DNA of 64,000 nt from Viridothelium virens. Lineage: Eukaryota; Ascomycota; Dothideomycetes; Trypetheliales; Trypetheliaceae. The translations under genes and the position numbers were made by a program. The stretch is from NCBI GenBank assembly GCA_010094025.1, contig ML991830.1, positions 1-64,000 on the forward strand, written 5' to 3'. This document shows positions 21,172-33,139 of the stretch, piece after piece (position 1 is the stretch's first letter; the number at the start of each line of letters is the position of its first letter). The notes beneath the pieces are model-generated. The model made no database searches, was not told the DNA's origin, and saw only the letters and a program-made list of their open reading frames with translations.

Positions 21172-23036
21172 TTTGAAGAATACGCCTTGTCGTGAACGAT
21201 TTTAGTGAGGTCCGCAAGTGGACGAGCCTGAGTAGTGTGCACAATATTCATTGATCTATATCCGAGGGTTAAGGAAGCTACATAGGACAGAAGCGAGGGT
21301 CTAGATGTTGGCGAGCGGGTCCACGTACTCCCCGCCTGCCGTGCTTCGTCCTTAGTAGCGCAAAGGGTAAACGATCATTTTGTTCAAACTAGATCAACGA
21401 TTCCATATCTAGAACAGTCTAACAGGCGTCTAGCCGAATGAGGAAATTGATTGTTTACTTGATAACTAAGAGGTGAAGATACTTCTCGGGACCGAGCCGA
21501 CGGCCTAATACGGACTGATAAATGAGGGTGAATCAGTCTATAGATAGCAACACAAACGACATTTAATGTCCTTGTGGCCTACGTATGACCGACAATAATA
21601 GCATACAATTACCTGTCATTAGTCTTGTCTCCGTACATCTTCCACGATATCCACCTCTCAGTCAACGAAGGCATGTGCCCAAGCATCTCTGCACTTGGCC
21701 ATTACGGCTCCTCGTATGAATCCTATGCTCTACTCAATTCTATCACTTTAATCTTCAACTGCCTAGTAGACAATGTAAGTATCTCAAATCGATGTCATGA
21801 AGCGCCGAAGCTTTGTATCATTCTGATGAAGCCGAAATTTTTCGAATTCCAGATTAGTCCCATCAAATACGATCCCGGCTCTCATTAGAACTGGCAATAT
21901 CTGCGGATTTATACTTGCCTCAAGGGTTGGAAGCTAGAACTCGCTACCTAAGAGTTGGCCTTTGTACCTTCGTTTTGTCGGACTTACGCACATTAGTAGC
22001 GGTCGCTATAATTATTCTATGCCTCTCACATGCATGCAGGGCGCCTGGCAAGCCTCAAGGGCAGTGGAAGTATCCTTGAGAGTCACGGCCTTTCCATGGA
22101 AGCCAGTAATGGAACTGTGTAATCCTACTATAATTCCGGGTGGCTCGGATCCGTCAGATTGTAATCTATAACACTTTCTCAACGGAAGGCTATTAATGAC
22201 TCAATAATGACAAGTCCCATGTTTTTAAGAGTTTATGCCATTAGAAAAGGTGGTTTGATATGGCAGTTGTCCAGGACCTCGAGCAGCTCGACAACTATCG
22301 CATAGTATGACGTACAGACGTAGTGATTGTTGGAGGAAGTTGCTTCTGAGGACGTTGGAGTGGGACTGCGTTGCATGGGCAACTATTACCTTATTCGTGC
22401 TAGTGCAAGCAGTTAAGCTTCACCTTCTCTTGCTCTCGAAGACTTAGGCGTCAATACTACACTTCAGCCCTTCGGCTTCCACAGTATTGGGCCTTTTGGA
22501 GACTTGGGCGGTTGGTCTTTTGGGGGAGCTCAACAACTGTCGATTCTGCGGCTTGACTATGACGGTTGAAGGGACTGGTCAGCACCTGGAGACATAATGC
22601 ATCCAAGTTTGGAAGAAGCCAAATCTTAGACAAACTTTTCTGATTAGTTAGCTTGGTTTGGAATTTGATTTGTGCTTGGAACCTAGAAGGACTGGAGGCG
22701 AGTTCAATAAGTATCTGAATTAGAAACATGAACTCGAAGCCTAGTTCTACTAATAGACTCGGAGGCCAGATTTTTTAACGCGTTACCATCGCACGGAAAG
22801 CATTCGAATTAATTGGTAATAATAAAGAAGGGTTAGCAAGGTTTCGTGAGTAGCGGTGACTCAATGGGCGGCTGCATTGTATGCGCATCACCATACTTCC
22901 CATCTTTCGTATATCTGTGCTGCGCGACCCTGACCTCTTTCACTTGAATCACTTTTTCCTTCTCTAAAAGATTTTGTCGAATTTGCATCCGCCATCGCGA
23001 ACATCAACGAAGAAGGTCTTGAATTGGTCAGAGCTT
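21172..23036. other. Intergenic, Clr5 gene to first 2EXR gene
   Basis: Nearly 1.9 kb with no recognised gene. Short frames at 21625-21888 (+) and 22457-22729 (-) lack family resemblance. The end of the interval holds the promoter of the 2EXR gene, including AGTAGCGGTGACT at 22849-22861. Confidence 0.4.
22849..22861 (+). promoter_or_regulatory. Shared 13-mer upstream of 2EXR gene 1
   Basis: AGTAGCGGTGACT lies 176 bp before the ATG at 23037. The identical 13-mer occurs at 24346-24358, 154 bp before the paralogue's ATG. It is either a shared binding site or conserved promoter sequence left from the gene duplication. Confidence 0.45.
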
Positions 23037-23951
23037 ATGGATACACCGATCCATACAGTCATCCTTCCGCAAAATGGCCCGAACAAATCGTTCAAGTTCT
23101 TAGATCTACCGCCCGAGCTTAGGACTCAAGTATACAGGCATGTTTTGGTCGCTGAAGTACAGCCCCTGGCGACTCTGGACATATCAGACATAATCGATCT
23201 TAGGCGGAAGGACCTCTCTCACCAGTTCCTGTCAACGGACGATTGGATCCAGATGTACCGTCCTAAGTTTCCTGTGGCTCTGTCAAGAACATGTTCACAG
23301 ATCCACAATGAAGCCGCTAGCGTGTTGTACGGTGAGAACACTTTCTTAGTCCATTCGACCGGTTTTCTATCAACAATGAGAGCGCGAGCTCACTGGATCA
23401 TAGAGCCAGATCGACAGTATCTTACACTATATCGACCACTGGTCAGACAAATTGAAGTCATCGGCATAAACCATCGCGGCGCGCGAAGGTTAGACGCCTT
23501 CTCTACTGAGAATCTCACAGGATTGCGAAAGCTAACATACGTCATTGGGGTTGAACATAGTTGGTTTGATATGCCGCACCATTCAGGTACGTGCGGCCCT
23601 TTACACCAATATCTAGAGAGGTTGCGAACACTGGACTTTCAAGTGGGAAAAGTCCAATGGGATCTGCACCTTATGCAATACGAAAATGATCCACGACTGC
23701 CTACAAGAGTCTCGCTGAAGCTCAAGCGCTTCATCGAGAGATGTTTGGGACATGAAATCGTTGAGGGCGAAAGCCAGTACTGGAAATATTGGAAATTCAT
23801 CCGTGAATCGAATACCACAGAAAAAGTCTTGGACTACCTACTCGAAACTTCTCTTCTAGCAAGAGAGAGCATCTCCACTGAGGGTATTGAATGGAAATTG
23901 ATTCTGGAGGAATCAAGAGAAATGCGCCTTGCATGGCACGAGGCATTTTGA
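23037..23951 (+). CDS. 2EXR/F-box-like protein, copy 1
   Basis: 304 residues, intronless. The start is the first in-frame ATG. It opens with KSFKFLDLPPELRTQVYRHV (around residues 17-36), the short F-box-like helix that defines this large fungal family (often annotated 2EXR). It continues with FPVALSRTCSQIHNEAASVLYGENTF, another family hallmark, and a variable C-terminal region with GTCGPLHQYLERLRTL. Members are often species-specific and clustered; no biochemical function is established for most, though an F-box-like start suggests protein-protein contact, perhaps with Skp1. A paralogue follows at 24512 on the same strand with about 560 bp between them. Confidence 0.85.
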   Translation: MDTPIHTVILPQNGPNKSFKFLDLPPELRTQVYRHVLVAEVQPLATLDISDIIDLRRKDLSHQFLSTDDWIQMYRPKFPVALSRTCSQIHNEAASVLYGENTFLVHSTGFLSTMRARAHWIIEPDRQYLTLYRPLVRQIEVIGINHRGARRLDAFSTENLTGLRKLTYVIGVEHSWFDMPHHSGTCGPLHQYLERLRTLDFQVGKVQWDLHLMQYENDPRLPTRVSLKLKRFIERCLGHEIVEGESQYWKYWKFIRESNTTEKVLDYLLETSLLARESISTEGIEWKLILEESREMRLAWHEAF

Positions 23952-24511
23952 CGCGAGCTCATCAATGTTGGCATCAGTTGACAATTGATGCATGATTGGA
24001 CCTGCAGGCTGAGTGAGCGATTGTGGCAGTCGAAGCTGTCAAATAGACTGACGCGATGCCGAAGCTCATCACTGCGCCCGTCGCAGGGTATCGACTATCA
24101 TCGTAATTGGTATCGTATATCCTCCTCCGTCCAATAGTTAAAGAGGGAGAGGTGAACAGGAATTGTAAGCACAGATAGCAGGGACAAAGAATAAAACCAG
24201 GATGAAAGTAGAAAGAAAAAAAAGAGTTAGTGAGATTCACTCCACACACAGAGGAGCCCGTTGGTTGTCACTGAAAATGTGGTCTTGCGGGACTTTTGCT
24301 CCACCTGATACCGGTATGTGATCTTGGAAGAGCCACTACGATATAAGTAGCGGTGACTGCCAAGGCTATCCAGTACTTAAACCTCTTCTGCCTCAACCGC
24401 GACTTCCTTCAGGTCATTATTCGATCAAATTGCTGGATGAGCCAAAAATGGTTCTATCTGTTACCAGCGGCAAGCAAGCACAGGCAGAAGGTCAGTCGCA
24501 GTCACTAAACA
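23952..24511 (+). promoter_or_regulatory. Intergenic and promoter of 2EXR copy 2
   Basis: 560 bases holding the second AGTAGCGGTGACT (24346-24358). An ATG at 24447 opens a short out-of-frame upstream ORF that overlaps the main start at 24512, which might lower translation if the transcript begins before it. Confidence 0.45.
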
Positions 24512-25204
24512 ATGTTTAGCCCGTCTAACGCCAACGTAGGAAAGGGCCCTTCGCGATTTCTCGATCTCCCTGCCGAGATTCGGAACATCATTTACCGCTT
24601 CTGCCTGATCAGTGCGGCACAGCCGTTACTTCCGTGCCAAAGCCCCGAAGGCTTACAACCTCAGATCCTCCGACTCAATAGAAAAATCCATGATGAGGCT
24701 TGTTCCGTTCTTTATGGAGACAATACTTATGTCTGGGAGTGGGACTACTCGCCTGAGTGGATCATTAGGAAACAGCCCTTTGACAGCTGTCTCGGCATCT
24801 CTGACTTCGAGCCTTACAGAAACATGGTGAAACACCTCGAGATACTGCTGGATGCGCTTGTCAGTCACTGGATCTTCAACCGTCGCAGGGACGAAGGCTA
24901 CTACGAGAGATTCCTGATCAAAGATCTCCCAGATGTGCGGTCGATCGTGTTCGTTCTCTCTGAAGACACGTGGATCAAGGACAGCCGCCCCTCGAACGTA
25001 GCGACATATGATTCCAATGCGGCGTGGATATTGGAGTTGATCAAGGGGGAGGTTCCGCCTGCGGAGAAGGTTTACTGGGATTTCGGACCCCGAGAAGGGA
25101 ATTCGCGCTGGCGAGACATTGTCGAAAAATCTTTGGGAAGGCCTCCTGCCGAGAAGCGGAGCGAGTATTGGCATCGAAAACAACAAGAAGGTTTCGGTGC
25201 TTGA
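24512..25204 (+). CDS. 2EXR/F-box-like protein, copy 2
   Basis: 230 residues, intronless, ATG start. The N-terminal signature is SRFLDLPAEIRNIIYRFCL (around residues 14-32), followed by QILRLNRKIHDEACSVLYGD, the same two blocks as in the copy 1.5 kb upstream. The body is shorter: it lacks the long middle segment of copy 1 and ends in a basic, Arg/Lys-rich tail (AEKRSEYWHRKQQEGFG), where copy 1 also has a QYWKYWKF-like segment. The two genes look like an old tandem duplication that has diverged strongly outside the two motifs. Confidence 0.85.
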   Translation: MFSPSNANVGKGPSRFLDLPAEIRNIIYRFCLISAAQPLLPCQSPEGLQPQILRLNRKIHDEACSVLYGDNTYVWEWDYSPEWIIRKQPFDSCLGISDFEPYRNMVKHLEILLDALVSHWIFNRRRDEGYYERFLIKDLPDVRSIVFVLSEDTWIKDSRPSNVATYDSNAAWILELIKGEVPPAEKVYWDFGPREGNSRWRDIVEKSLGRPPAEKRSEYWHRKQQEGFGA

Positions 25205-26153
25205 GGGTGGCTAGATAGTTGGTCGGAGAATTAAGGTCCCTGGGCTCGAGCAAAGAATATCCTCCGTGAAATATAGTGCGACAATCGAGCGATGCTTTGT
25301 GGCTCGGAGCTTACCTAGGTAGGCAGTCTGAACAGCGATATATCCACAATAATTCCTCGATAAGTTGAGTGCGCCGTAACTTTGGCTCAACCTGAGTTTC
25401 GCTTGATATTATGGTAAGCTTATTTTGATGAAGTGACTGCTATGTATTGCCTTGATGTATCCGGTAATGTGTCAGACCAAGACCGCAACAGAGGTCTAGA
25501 GGTACGGAAGAACGCTTTTCGCTGGGTCAGGCTGACTTCTTATCGACGAACGACCAGCTGGTCTTCTCATCGCTTTCAAGATCTCCTGACTGGCCCATCC
25601 TTGTCCTAGGAGCATAACAAGAGCAGCATGTCTCGCAAACTGGTGGGTTCAGGTTGAGTTCTTCGAGGGGAAAGGGGTGAAAGTTAGAGTGATTCCCAAG
25701 GTACCAGATCTTCACGGCATTCCGGGTAATTTGCTCGGATCTAAGCCTCTCGGAATACGCCTCTGTTACCGGACGGCCTCAATCGACGCTCAAATTGAAA
25801 GATTCACATCTGACCGACGATATAGTGAGTAATGAGCACAGAAGCCGGGGACTCTCACTAATATTTGCCAGCGAAATACATCATAAATCTGAATGTCTCA
25901 ATTACGAGGTTATTTTAAAGGTAAAGTGAGGTCTAGATGGAGATTCTGGTTGAGAACTGTGGTTTGTGTCAAATTATTAACACTCATCATCTCAGTTCTC
26001 CATCTAGATTTCCAACCTAGAGTTCTATGTTTCAATAGGCCGCCAGATCCTCCGTCTCTGTTGTACCTTCTTCTGCCCATTCCTCATCACAAATTCTACA
26101 TCCTTCTCCGCCCAAGACTGCTTCTTTGGCACAGGGCAGACAGGTGGCGCTAG
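25205..26153. other. Intergenic, 2EXR copy 2 to amidase (convergent)
   Basis: No gene is supportable. Around 25932-26008 there is an inverted repeat: TCTAGATGGAGA (25932-25943) and GAGAACTG (25952-25959) are both complementary to parts of CAGTTCTCCATCTAGA (25993-26008). The hairpin lies about 150 bp beyond the 3' end of the amidase gene. Confidence 0.5.
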
Positions 26154-28034
26154 TCACGCAACGACGTCCGCAAGTTCGATATTCGGAACTATGTACGGCT
26201 GCTCCTGGTTTCTGATCATGGTCCTCTGCTCGTATGCATACGCAAAGCCAATCAACTGCGCTTCACTGAATCTGCGTCCCAAGAACGACAGTCCAAAGGG
26301 GATCTGGGGTCCGGTTTCGACGAGGGTGCCACGCCGTTCGAGCACAATGGTCTCGTTTGATGGATAGAAGCCCATGGGCACAGTGACGACAGGTGAGCCG
26401 ACAAGCGCGGGAATGCCAGGGCTGAATTGGGTCGGAAGGAGAATGGCATCGAGATTGTTGCGGTCTAGAGCACCGAGAATACCACCTGGACCACCGTAGA
26501 AGAGGTTGGCTTGGTACGCAGGCCAGAATCGAGGGTCAGTGTTGTTCCATCCTTGTTGCAATGCGCCCCCGCGACCATCCCAAACCGCAGTGTCTCGGTC
26601 TGGCCAGTCTTCGAGCGGATTTGCATGAGTGTAATTCGTGAGTTCGGCAAGGTTGTGAAGGTCGTTAGGGTTGAATGTGAGCTCATTAAAGTAATTCGCT
26701 AGGTCCACGAGAAAATCTGCGTTGAGCACAAGTGTCTCATTGTTGTCGGAAAGCCATTGCTCATAGGCAGTAAAGTTCGTGTTGTCAATGACAGTGGCAC
26801 CAGCCTCGCGAATCACCTGCACAGCAGCGTCGAAGGCAGCAAGAACTGGGGGCGTGCTATTGTCGGAAGACAGATCTATCACGTTACGTGCAATCCCGAT
26901 CCGAGCACCTTCCAAAGAAGTGAAATTGCATGCTGCGACGTAGTCCGGAATGCTACCGTTGTTCGGGATAGCGGACGTATAATTATCGTTCGGATCGGGG
27001 CCTGCAATGGCTTGTAACAGATATGCGGCATCCTTTACTGTACGCGCCATTGGTCCTACGGTGTCCTGGTGCTCGCTTATAGGCACCACCAAGTACCGCG
27101 ATGTCAATCCCACACTCGGCTTGATCCCCGCCAAGTTGTTCACATCTGATGGCGACAAGATGGATCCGGAAGTCTCCGTTCCCAAGGCTGCCAGCGCAAG
27201 ACCGAGGGAAGAACTAACCCCACTACCACTGGAACTGCCACTTGGATCCTGGAATGGATAATAACCCGCGAAAGTCTGACCTCCGTACGCAGACCATCCA
27301 TTCGTCGAGTTGTCAGACCTGAAGTTTGCCCACTGACTAAGATTAGTTTTGCCGAGGATAACAACCCCGGCTTTTCGAAGCTTCGCCGCAATTGTCGAAT
27401 CTCTCGGAACTTTGGCACCAAGCAGGGCGTATGATCCAGCTGGCTCGATCAGTTGACTGTACCATTTATGTATCTCGAATCCTTACCCGTGTTGTTCATC
27501 TGGTCATCTGTAGCAATGTTGTTCTTTATGAGGATAGGAATACCATCCAAAGGTCTGGGTAAGCGTCAGCATGGGATTCCATTCGGCTTAGGAGGCGCAT
27601 ACCCAATGACACTGCCGTTTGCTCTTCTTGCATCAGCCTGCGCAGCTATTGCGAGTGCATCAGGGTTGAGCTCCGTAACCATATGCAACGTATCGTTGAC
27701 CTCCCTGATCCGTTGGACGTATGCCTAATCGAGTCAACTCGGTCCTAGCGCAGAGCTTCGGAAACGTACAGTGGTAAGATCTACACTGGTAAATAAACCC
27801 TGTTCAAGACCCGATACGAGATCCTCTGTCGTGACATTGATGAGACTGGGGAATTGCTGGCCTTTGACTGAAGAATGATCAATTCAACGCTCGCAGAATG
27901 TCTTAGGGAAAACGCATACTCGTCGTTTGCCTTTTGGATAACGGAGATCTTGGGGGCTGCCTAGGAATAACGCTCTTGGCAACGACGAGATTGCTGAACA
28001 GTGCGCAAAGCACTGCGTAGAAAAGGAAATGCAT
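26154..28034 (-). CDS. Secreted amidase, amidase-signature family
   Basis: An amide hydrolase using a Ser-cisSer-Lys triad. Five exons on the minus strand: 27920-28034, 27770-27867, 27603-27724, 27487-27554 and 26154-27439. Introns are 45-52 bp, all GT-AG, and total coding is 562 residues. An N-terminal signal peptide is evident (HFLFYAVLCALFSNLVVA), followed by a Lys/Arg site (LSKRQ). The catalytic lysine is about K122 in GIPILIKNN. The Gly/Ser loop is PSGSSSGSGV around 200-209, and the nucleophile block is GTETSGSI around 221-228. Many N-x-S/T sites fit passage through the secretory route. Substrate cannot be told from sequence. The ATG chosen is the one that places the hydrophobic signal first. 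Confidence 0.93.
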
Positions 28035-29146
28035 CGCGGATCTGCGTAAAGAAAAGAGACAACGAATCGAGATGTTCCAACACCAAGTAGATGCGGCCAA
28101 CGCAGGACGCAGGAGTATGAAGGAGCGGTTGAAGGGCGAGTTGCCAGCAGCAGCTGGAGAGACTTCCCACCAAGAGAGCACGCAGCTCTATTTTATGGGA
28201 TCATACTAGCTTTCTAAATTGATAAGCTGCAGGAACGCAGACCGGCATTCGAGGCCAAGCTTTCTCGACCAACTTCCCCATTGAAAGAAGGTCCTCATTC
28301 GGCAGAGCTCGCAAATTGCCATAGTTCCCGTCAGCAGCACCACTTGGGGCGGCGTTCGCGTGGACTATCCCAGCAAGCTGCTCTCCGCATGTCAACCCCT
28401 GCGAATTGCCAAGGTTGGATCTGATATCTGACCGACGGGCCCAGCGATCTTACATCATGACGAGATGTCAGGAGCTTCGTAGCAGATGAGAAGCTCTCGG
28501 GACAAGCAATGAGGAAGGTGGTTGAGGAGGAGTGCAGGGAGGAAGCGTGGTAGACGATGATACGGGGAAACTGGCTAGCCGAATGAGGAAGCTCCATCAC
28601 CGCGTGCTCCTTCCGCGGCCGGGGCACCAGCGTTGATGAACTTGATGGCATGGTTTGCAAGTCATGGAGAAAGTTGTGGATCATCTTTGACACTAGTTGA
28701 AAGGAATCATTGTCAAAAGATACCTATGGACCGCGACCTTGGTTTGACTGATTTGATATTTGAGATACGTAAAAACTTCCGTGAAAAGCTATCGTGAACC
28801 AGTAAATTTAGTTCCTGGTGAGGACGAATCAGTGACCCCAAAAAACCAACTCTCCAAAGATTAGCTCATCATTGTTGACCCGATACGCCCACCTCCATGC
28901 CTGGATTACGTGTGTCTGAACCCTATTGTGGGGCTTCAAAGTCGTTCCCACAAGTTCTGTCGTTGATTTTCAAGCTGGTAACTTCGTGCTAAAGCAATCG
29001 GACTGGATTACGGAGTGGAATAAACAAGCCAATGCTACTAAGGCCTTTTCACTTGCGTATCGTAGCCGTGCTTGATGAAATCGAGTGCAGCGCTGGCCTC
29101 GAATGAATAACCTCCATTCTCAAGAACACTGAGTACGAGGATTTCC
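28035..29146. promoter_or_regulatory. Divergent region, amidase and alpha/beta hydrolase
   Basis: About 1.1 kb between a minus-strand and a plus-strand gene, so it should hold both promoters. Open frames at 28201-28395 and 28331-28693 (-) have no recognisable family and overlap each other. I left them uncalled. Confidence 0.4.
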
Positions 29147-30770
29147 ATGAGCACTGCGAATCCACGGCCGACGCTGCTGCTCGGCTCAGTTGCTGGAGTA
29201 GCAGCAGCATCCGTCTACAGTCTCTTGTGCCTTTACAGAGCAATTTCGGCACCAGCATCACCCAACGCACCAAAGAATATCCCTTCTCCGCGTACTGCAT
29301 TGCTGCCCAGTCTTTCTGAAGAGGAGATACAAAGCTTGCCATACCCGCCGGACGTATTCCCCGGAGCTCGAGATGTGGATACGCCGTATGGCAGTATTAG
29401 GGCATATGAGTGGGGTCCGGAAGATGGGAGGAAAGTGCTACTTGTCCATGGGATAAGTACACCATGCATTAGCCTAGCCGGAGTAGCAGAGAAATTGGTG
29501 GAACAAGGCTGTCGGGTTATGCTTTTCGGTAGGTAATTTTTATTTACTTAATTTTCTTATCCTGTAGCGAGGTCAATAGTAATTACACAAACAAGACGGA
29601 ATAAATAATCGCTGTTTTGCTTTGCGGAGCTTCTTCGAATCCTGATTTGCACTCATCGCACCAAGTTCTTCATGAGCCAAATTCGCATCAAATCCGTTCT
29701 CAGCTGTCAGAGTGTTGGATTTTCTGTTTAATCTTCTGCGTCTCTCTGGCATTCTCAACAATCTGACGTAATTGGTAGATCTGTTTGGACGTGGCTACTC
29801 TTCCTGTCCTGCTACGCTCCCTCACGACATCCGCCTCTATACCACCCAGATCTTCCTTGTCCTTGCCTCCTCCCCTCTTTCCTGGACAGGAAGCGCTTCC
29901 ACCTCCACCAAGACAGATCGGTTCACCCTTGTTGGGTACTCCCTTGGAGGCTGCATCAGCCTCAACTTTACCGCCACCTTTCCCCACCTCGTCTCTGATC
30001 TCGTCCTTATTGCGCCTGCCGGTCTCATTCGCGATAAACATGTCGCCTGGCAGAGTCGCCTTCTCTACTCTCGCTACGGCGGTCTCGTCCCTGAATCTTG
30101 GGTATCATACATTGTAGCCCGTAGACTCAGAGCTGGGCCTACCGGTGCCACGGCGGTATCGCCTCACAAGAAGTCGGCTTCTTCCTCTTCTCCATCTTCG
30201 ACACTTCTCCCCACAGATGCCACAATAGCACCCATCACCGCCGAAGTCGCGAATACGACACCCTCATCAACTATCCATCCCTCCAGTGCTTCCCACTCCG
30301 CACCGCCCTCAGGGTCATCCTTCGACAACGCAATCCTCTTCCCGAATCGGCCCAAAGTCTCCGTCGCCGCGACTGTCAGTTGGCAGCTCAAGCACCACCC
30401 GGGCTTCCTCCCCGCATTCATAAGTTGCATCCGGTACTGTCCTATCTACCGACAAGAACAGGTTTGGAAAACCATCGGTTCGCGTCTGGATACCATACGT
30501 CGTGCGGAAGGTAAAGCAGGCCCGGTGGAGCGAGAAGGAGCCGGACATACATCAGAGCGGAAGTGGAGTTTAGAAAGCAGAGTGTTGGTAATTGCGGGTA
30601 AGACGGACTCCATTATCGTTCCAGAGGAGCTGAGGGACGATGCCGGAGAGGCGATTGGGAAGCAGAATCTAGATTTTATAACCGTCGAGGCTGGGCATGA
30701 GGCTCCAATTACAAGAAGTGGGGAGATCGTGGACGCGATGAGGAGTACATGGGAAAAGGGGTTGGGGTAG
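29147..30770 (+). CDS. Membrane-anchored alpha/beta hydrolase
   Basis: Two exons, 29147-29528 and 29779-30770, separated by a 250-bp intron that is long for this window; the product is 457 residues. Residues 9-32 form a single hydrophobic anchor (LLLGSVAGVAAASVYSLL). The fold follows: VLLVHGIST (oxyanion region), DLFGRGYSS created exactly at the exon join, nucleophile S182 in LVGYSLGGC, an acidic residue about D404 in AGKTDSII and histidine about H434 in EAGHEAP. Between the lid and the core sits a Ser/Thr/Pro-rich insert of about 65 residues (around 245-310). The substrate is unknown; the DLFGRGxS block is common to esterase and epoxide-hydrolase-like members. It converges with the cyclin gene. 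Confidence 0.9.
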
Positions 30771-31825
30771 GCCCAGGTTGCCTGCTTGTATCTAGGAGTG
30801 ACCCCTTTCTCTGAGCGCCATTTTGGTTTTTTGATTACCGACGGGAGCACACAGTTATATTCGCGACCTTTGACAGAGAGCGTAGGTATTTCATGTGGCC
30901 ACTCTTGCAATAACAGAACATGTCTCTAATTAATCGTAATCTTTCAAGACATTATTTTGAACTACAATTGATTTTAGATTCGCGCAAATGTAGGGGACTG
31001 AATATTCACTTTGGCACTAGCATTCTAGACATGTAGGCATTTTTCGAGCCACCATCAGCAAGCATGAGGGTTATTTTCTGAACTCCCACGGGAAGAATCA
31101 CGTCTTCTCTAACATTGGATTACTGGTACTTCTCAACTGAACTCGTACGAGCTATCTTTCCTCAAGCTGGTACCAGCTGTGTAAGCAAGCCAAGCAAGAG
31201 AAGTGACTAGAATCCACGACCACAGCAAGCAAAGTGATGCTTCTCTGAACAGATCACCTTTCAGATGCATTGCCGGGTGTCTAGACTCGTGGGTGTATAT
31301 ACACAACCGGCTCCCGTTTGTCTTCTTCTTTCCGCCATCTTCGCGAATGAATTTGTATGATGTCCTCCCCTTTTCACCATTACAAATGAGAGCTGTGAGT
31401 ATGTGAAACACAAAGAAGCAATCCATGGTGACCTTTTTTCGATTCTCCCTAATTTTGCAATTTTGTTTCCCTCCCTAATGAATGTTCCCACCCTTTCCCT
31501 TGCGAGTCTTCCCCGGAAACGTTTCTAAAGCAATTTGAACCAAATGGCAAATGGTGTCGCAGACTGGGAAGGTCAATCCTCGAGCAGCAGAAGCGATAAG
31601 ATGCTGCGGGTTTGCGAAGCGAAACGCTCAAAGGCAAATGGGGAAAAAGTGGGGGTATGAAACAGATGATGGATGCGGAACGCTCAAATGCCGACGACGA
31701 AGGGAACAATACGACGCGATGACGCTTCTCCTTAATGACGGATGCGGGTACGAGATGGGGAATATAAGCGAGTTGGTGGGACAGTCGGGTGGTGATGTTT
31801 ATAGCTCAGGATAATGTACATCGTG
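30771..31825. other. Convergent intergenic region
   Basis: 3' flanks of the hydrolase (+) and the G1 cyclin (-). It is AT-rich with several T runs on both strands. Frames at 31133-31814 overlap on opposite strands and look like chance. Confidence 0.4.
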
Positions 31826-33139
31826 CTAATTGCCCATGAGCTGCTCGCGCGGCTCGTGGGAATATTGGTGGTATATGTAGTGTTGCTGATGATGTTGTTC
31901 GGGACCGCTTGATGGAGGCGTCAATTGAAACTGTGGCGGTTGTGGCATGACACCAAAGTATGGGTCACAGGCCATACCACCATCTTCACGCAAATCCTTA
32001 TCCGGTGTGATCGGAGGCGTCGGCATACCAGTTGCCACAACATGATGCAAAGGGCCCTTCGTGGGTGTTGTTATAGCATAGGCTGTGCTTGGCTTTGGGC
32101 CTTCCTCAAATGATGATGCTGGCATCTGCGGTGAAGGGTTGGGCTCCAGACGAGTTGCAATCTGCGCCTGCCGTCTCAAAAACTCATCAATAGTGGCTGA
32201 CGCAGATGAGAATAAAGCCGAAGCGTATTTCCTTCTTACTACGGTCGATGGCTGGTAGAGGTGGTTGGAGAGGTTGTAGGCGATGGCCGGATTCATTTGT
32301 GTGGACCACTGGTATTGAACCTGTTGTCGGCCAAGAATCCATCGTGCCAGAGCAAGCGCAGACTGTGCCATCACAGAAGCAGGCACCGACACGAATTCCT
32401 TATGGTAAAGGGCTATTTCTGAGATGTACCATGCCAGATGCTCCAGCTCAGGATCATAGGCAGAATCGTTCAACGCCACCTGAATGAAAGTTGTCACCGT
32501 GGGATGCCCGACGACCCAGCCCAATGTTTGCAGAACATGCCATTCCATCTGCATAAACATATCTTCATCGTAGAGCGAACAGCACATCGATTTCAGCTCC
32601 CGTATTGTCGGCACACGCTCCTTTCGATCCCCGTATTTTGCTGCAATGAGTAGAGCTGCACAGCCGACAAGCTGATAATGTCGCTTGTAAACTACCCTCT
32701 TGGAGCAGTATCGGTCGAGGAGGTTGACGGCGAGGAAGAGAGTTTCGGGCAAAAGCTGGAAGGCATGGTGGGCTTCTACGAGGAAGTCGAGCAAGTACGG
32801 TCGCATGAACCACTGGATTTCCGTTTGCACGTCAATGGAACTGACGTCCGGCATAGTTTCGGTCTATAGTAGATTAGCAACTGAGGTTCAAGAATCCACT
32901 GTACTTTGCTCAGTATCTCTGACCTCCATGTGCTCCATGTGCTGCAAGTGGTCATCCTCGTACTCGTCAGCTGTCACTCTTGAGAGTTCGGCAGCTAGGA
33001 TTTTTTGCTCTTGTTTTGCTGCCTGGCGTTGTCTTTCCCTCTCTGCTGCAGCTGCTGCGTAGACTCCATCCTCTTGTGACTCTACGAAGTAGCTGTCACA
33101 CGCACCATAGTTATGAAGGCGAGCTTGATAGGAAGCCAT
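31826..33139 (-). CDS. G1-type cyclin (Cln/Puc1 group)
   Basis: A regulatory subunit of the cyclin-dependent kinase that drives Start. Two exons on the minus strand, 32924-33139 and 31826-32863, with a 60-bp GT-AG intron; 417 residues. The first 75 residues hold an Ala/Glu/Arg/Gln helix (AAAAAERERQRQAAKQEQK). The cyclin box starts just after the intron: VQTEIQWFMRPYLLDFLVEA, ETLFLAVNLLDRYCSKR, YQLVGCAALLIAAKYGDRK and LYDEDMFMQMEWHVLQTLGW, the order seen in fungal G1 cyclins. The C-terminal 150 residues are rich in Pro, Gln, His and Thr-Pro (GMPTPPITPDK), likely kinase sites and degron-like sequence. The start is the first in-frame ATG. The upstream region is unusually gene-free. Confidence 0.92.
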
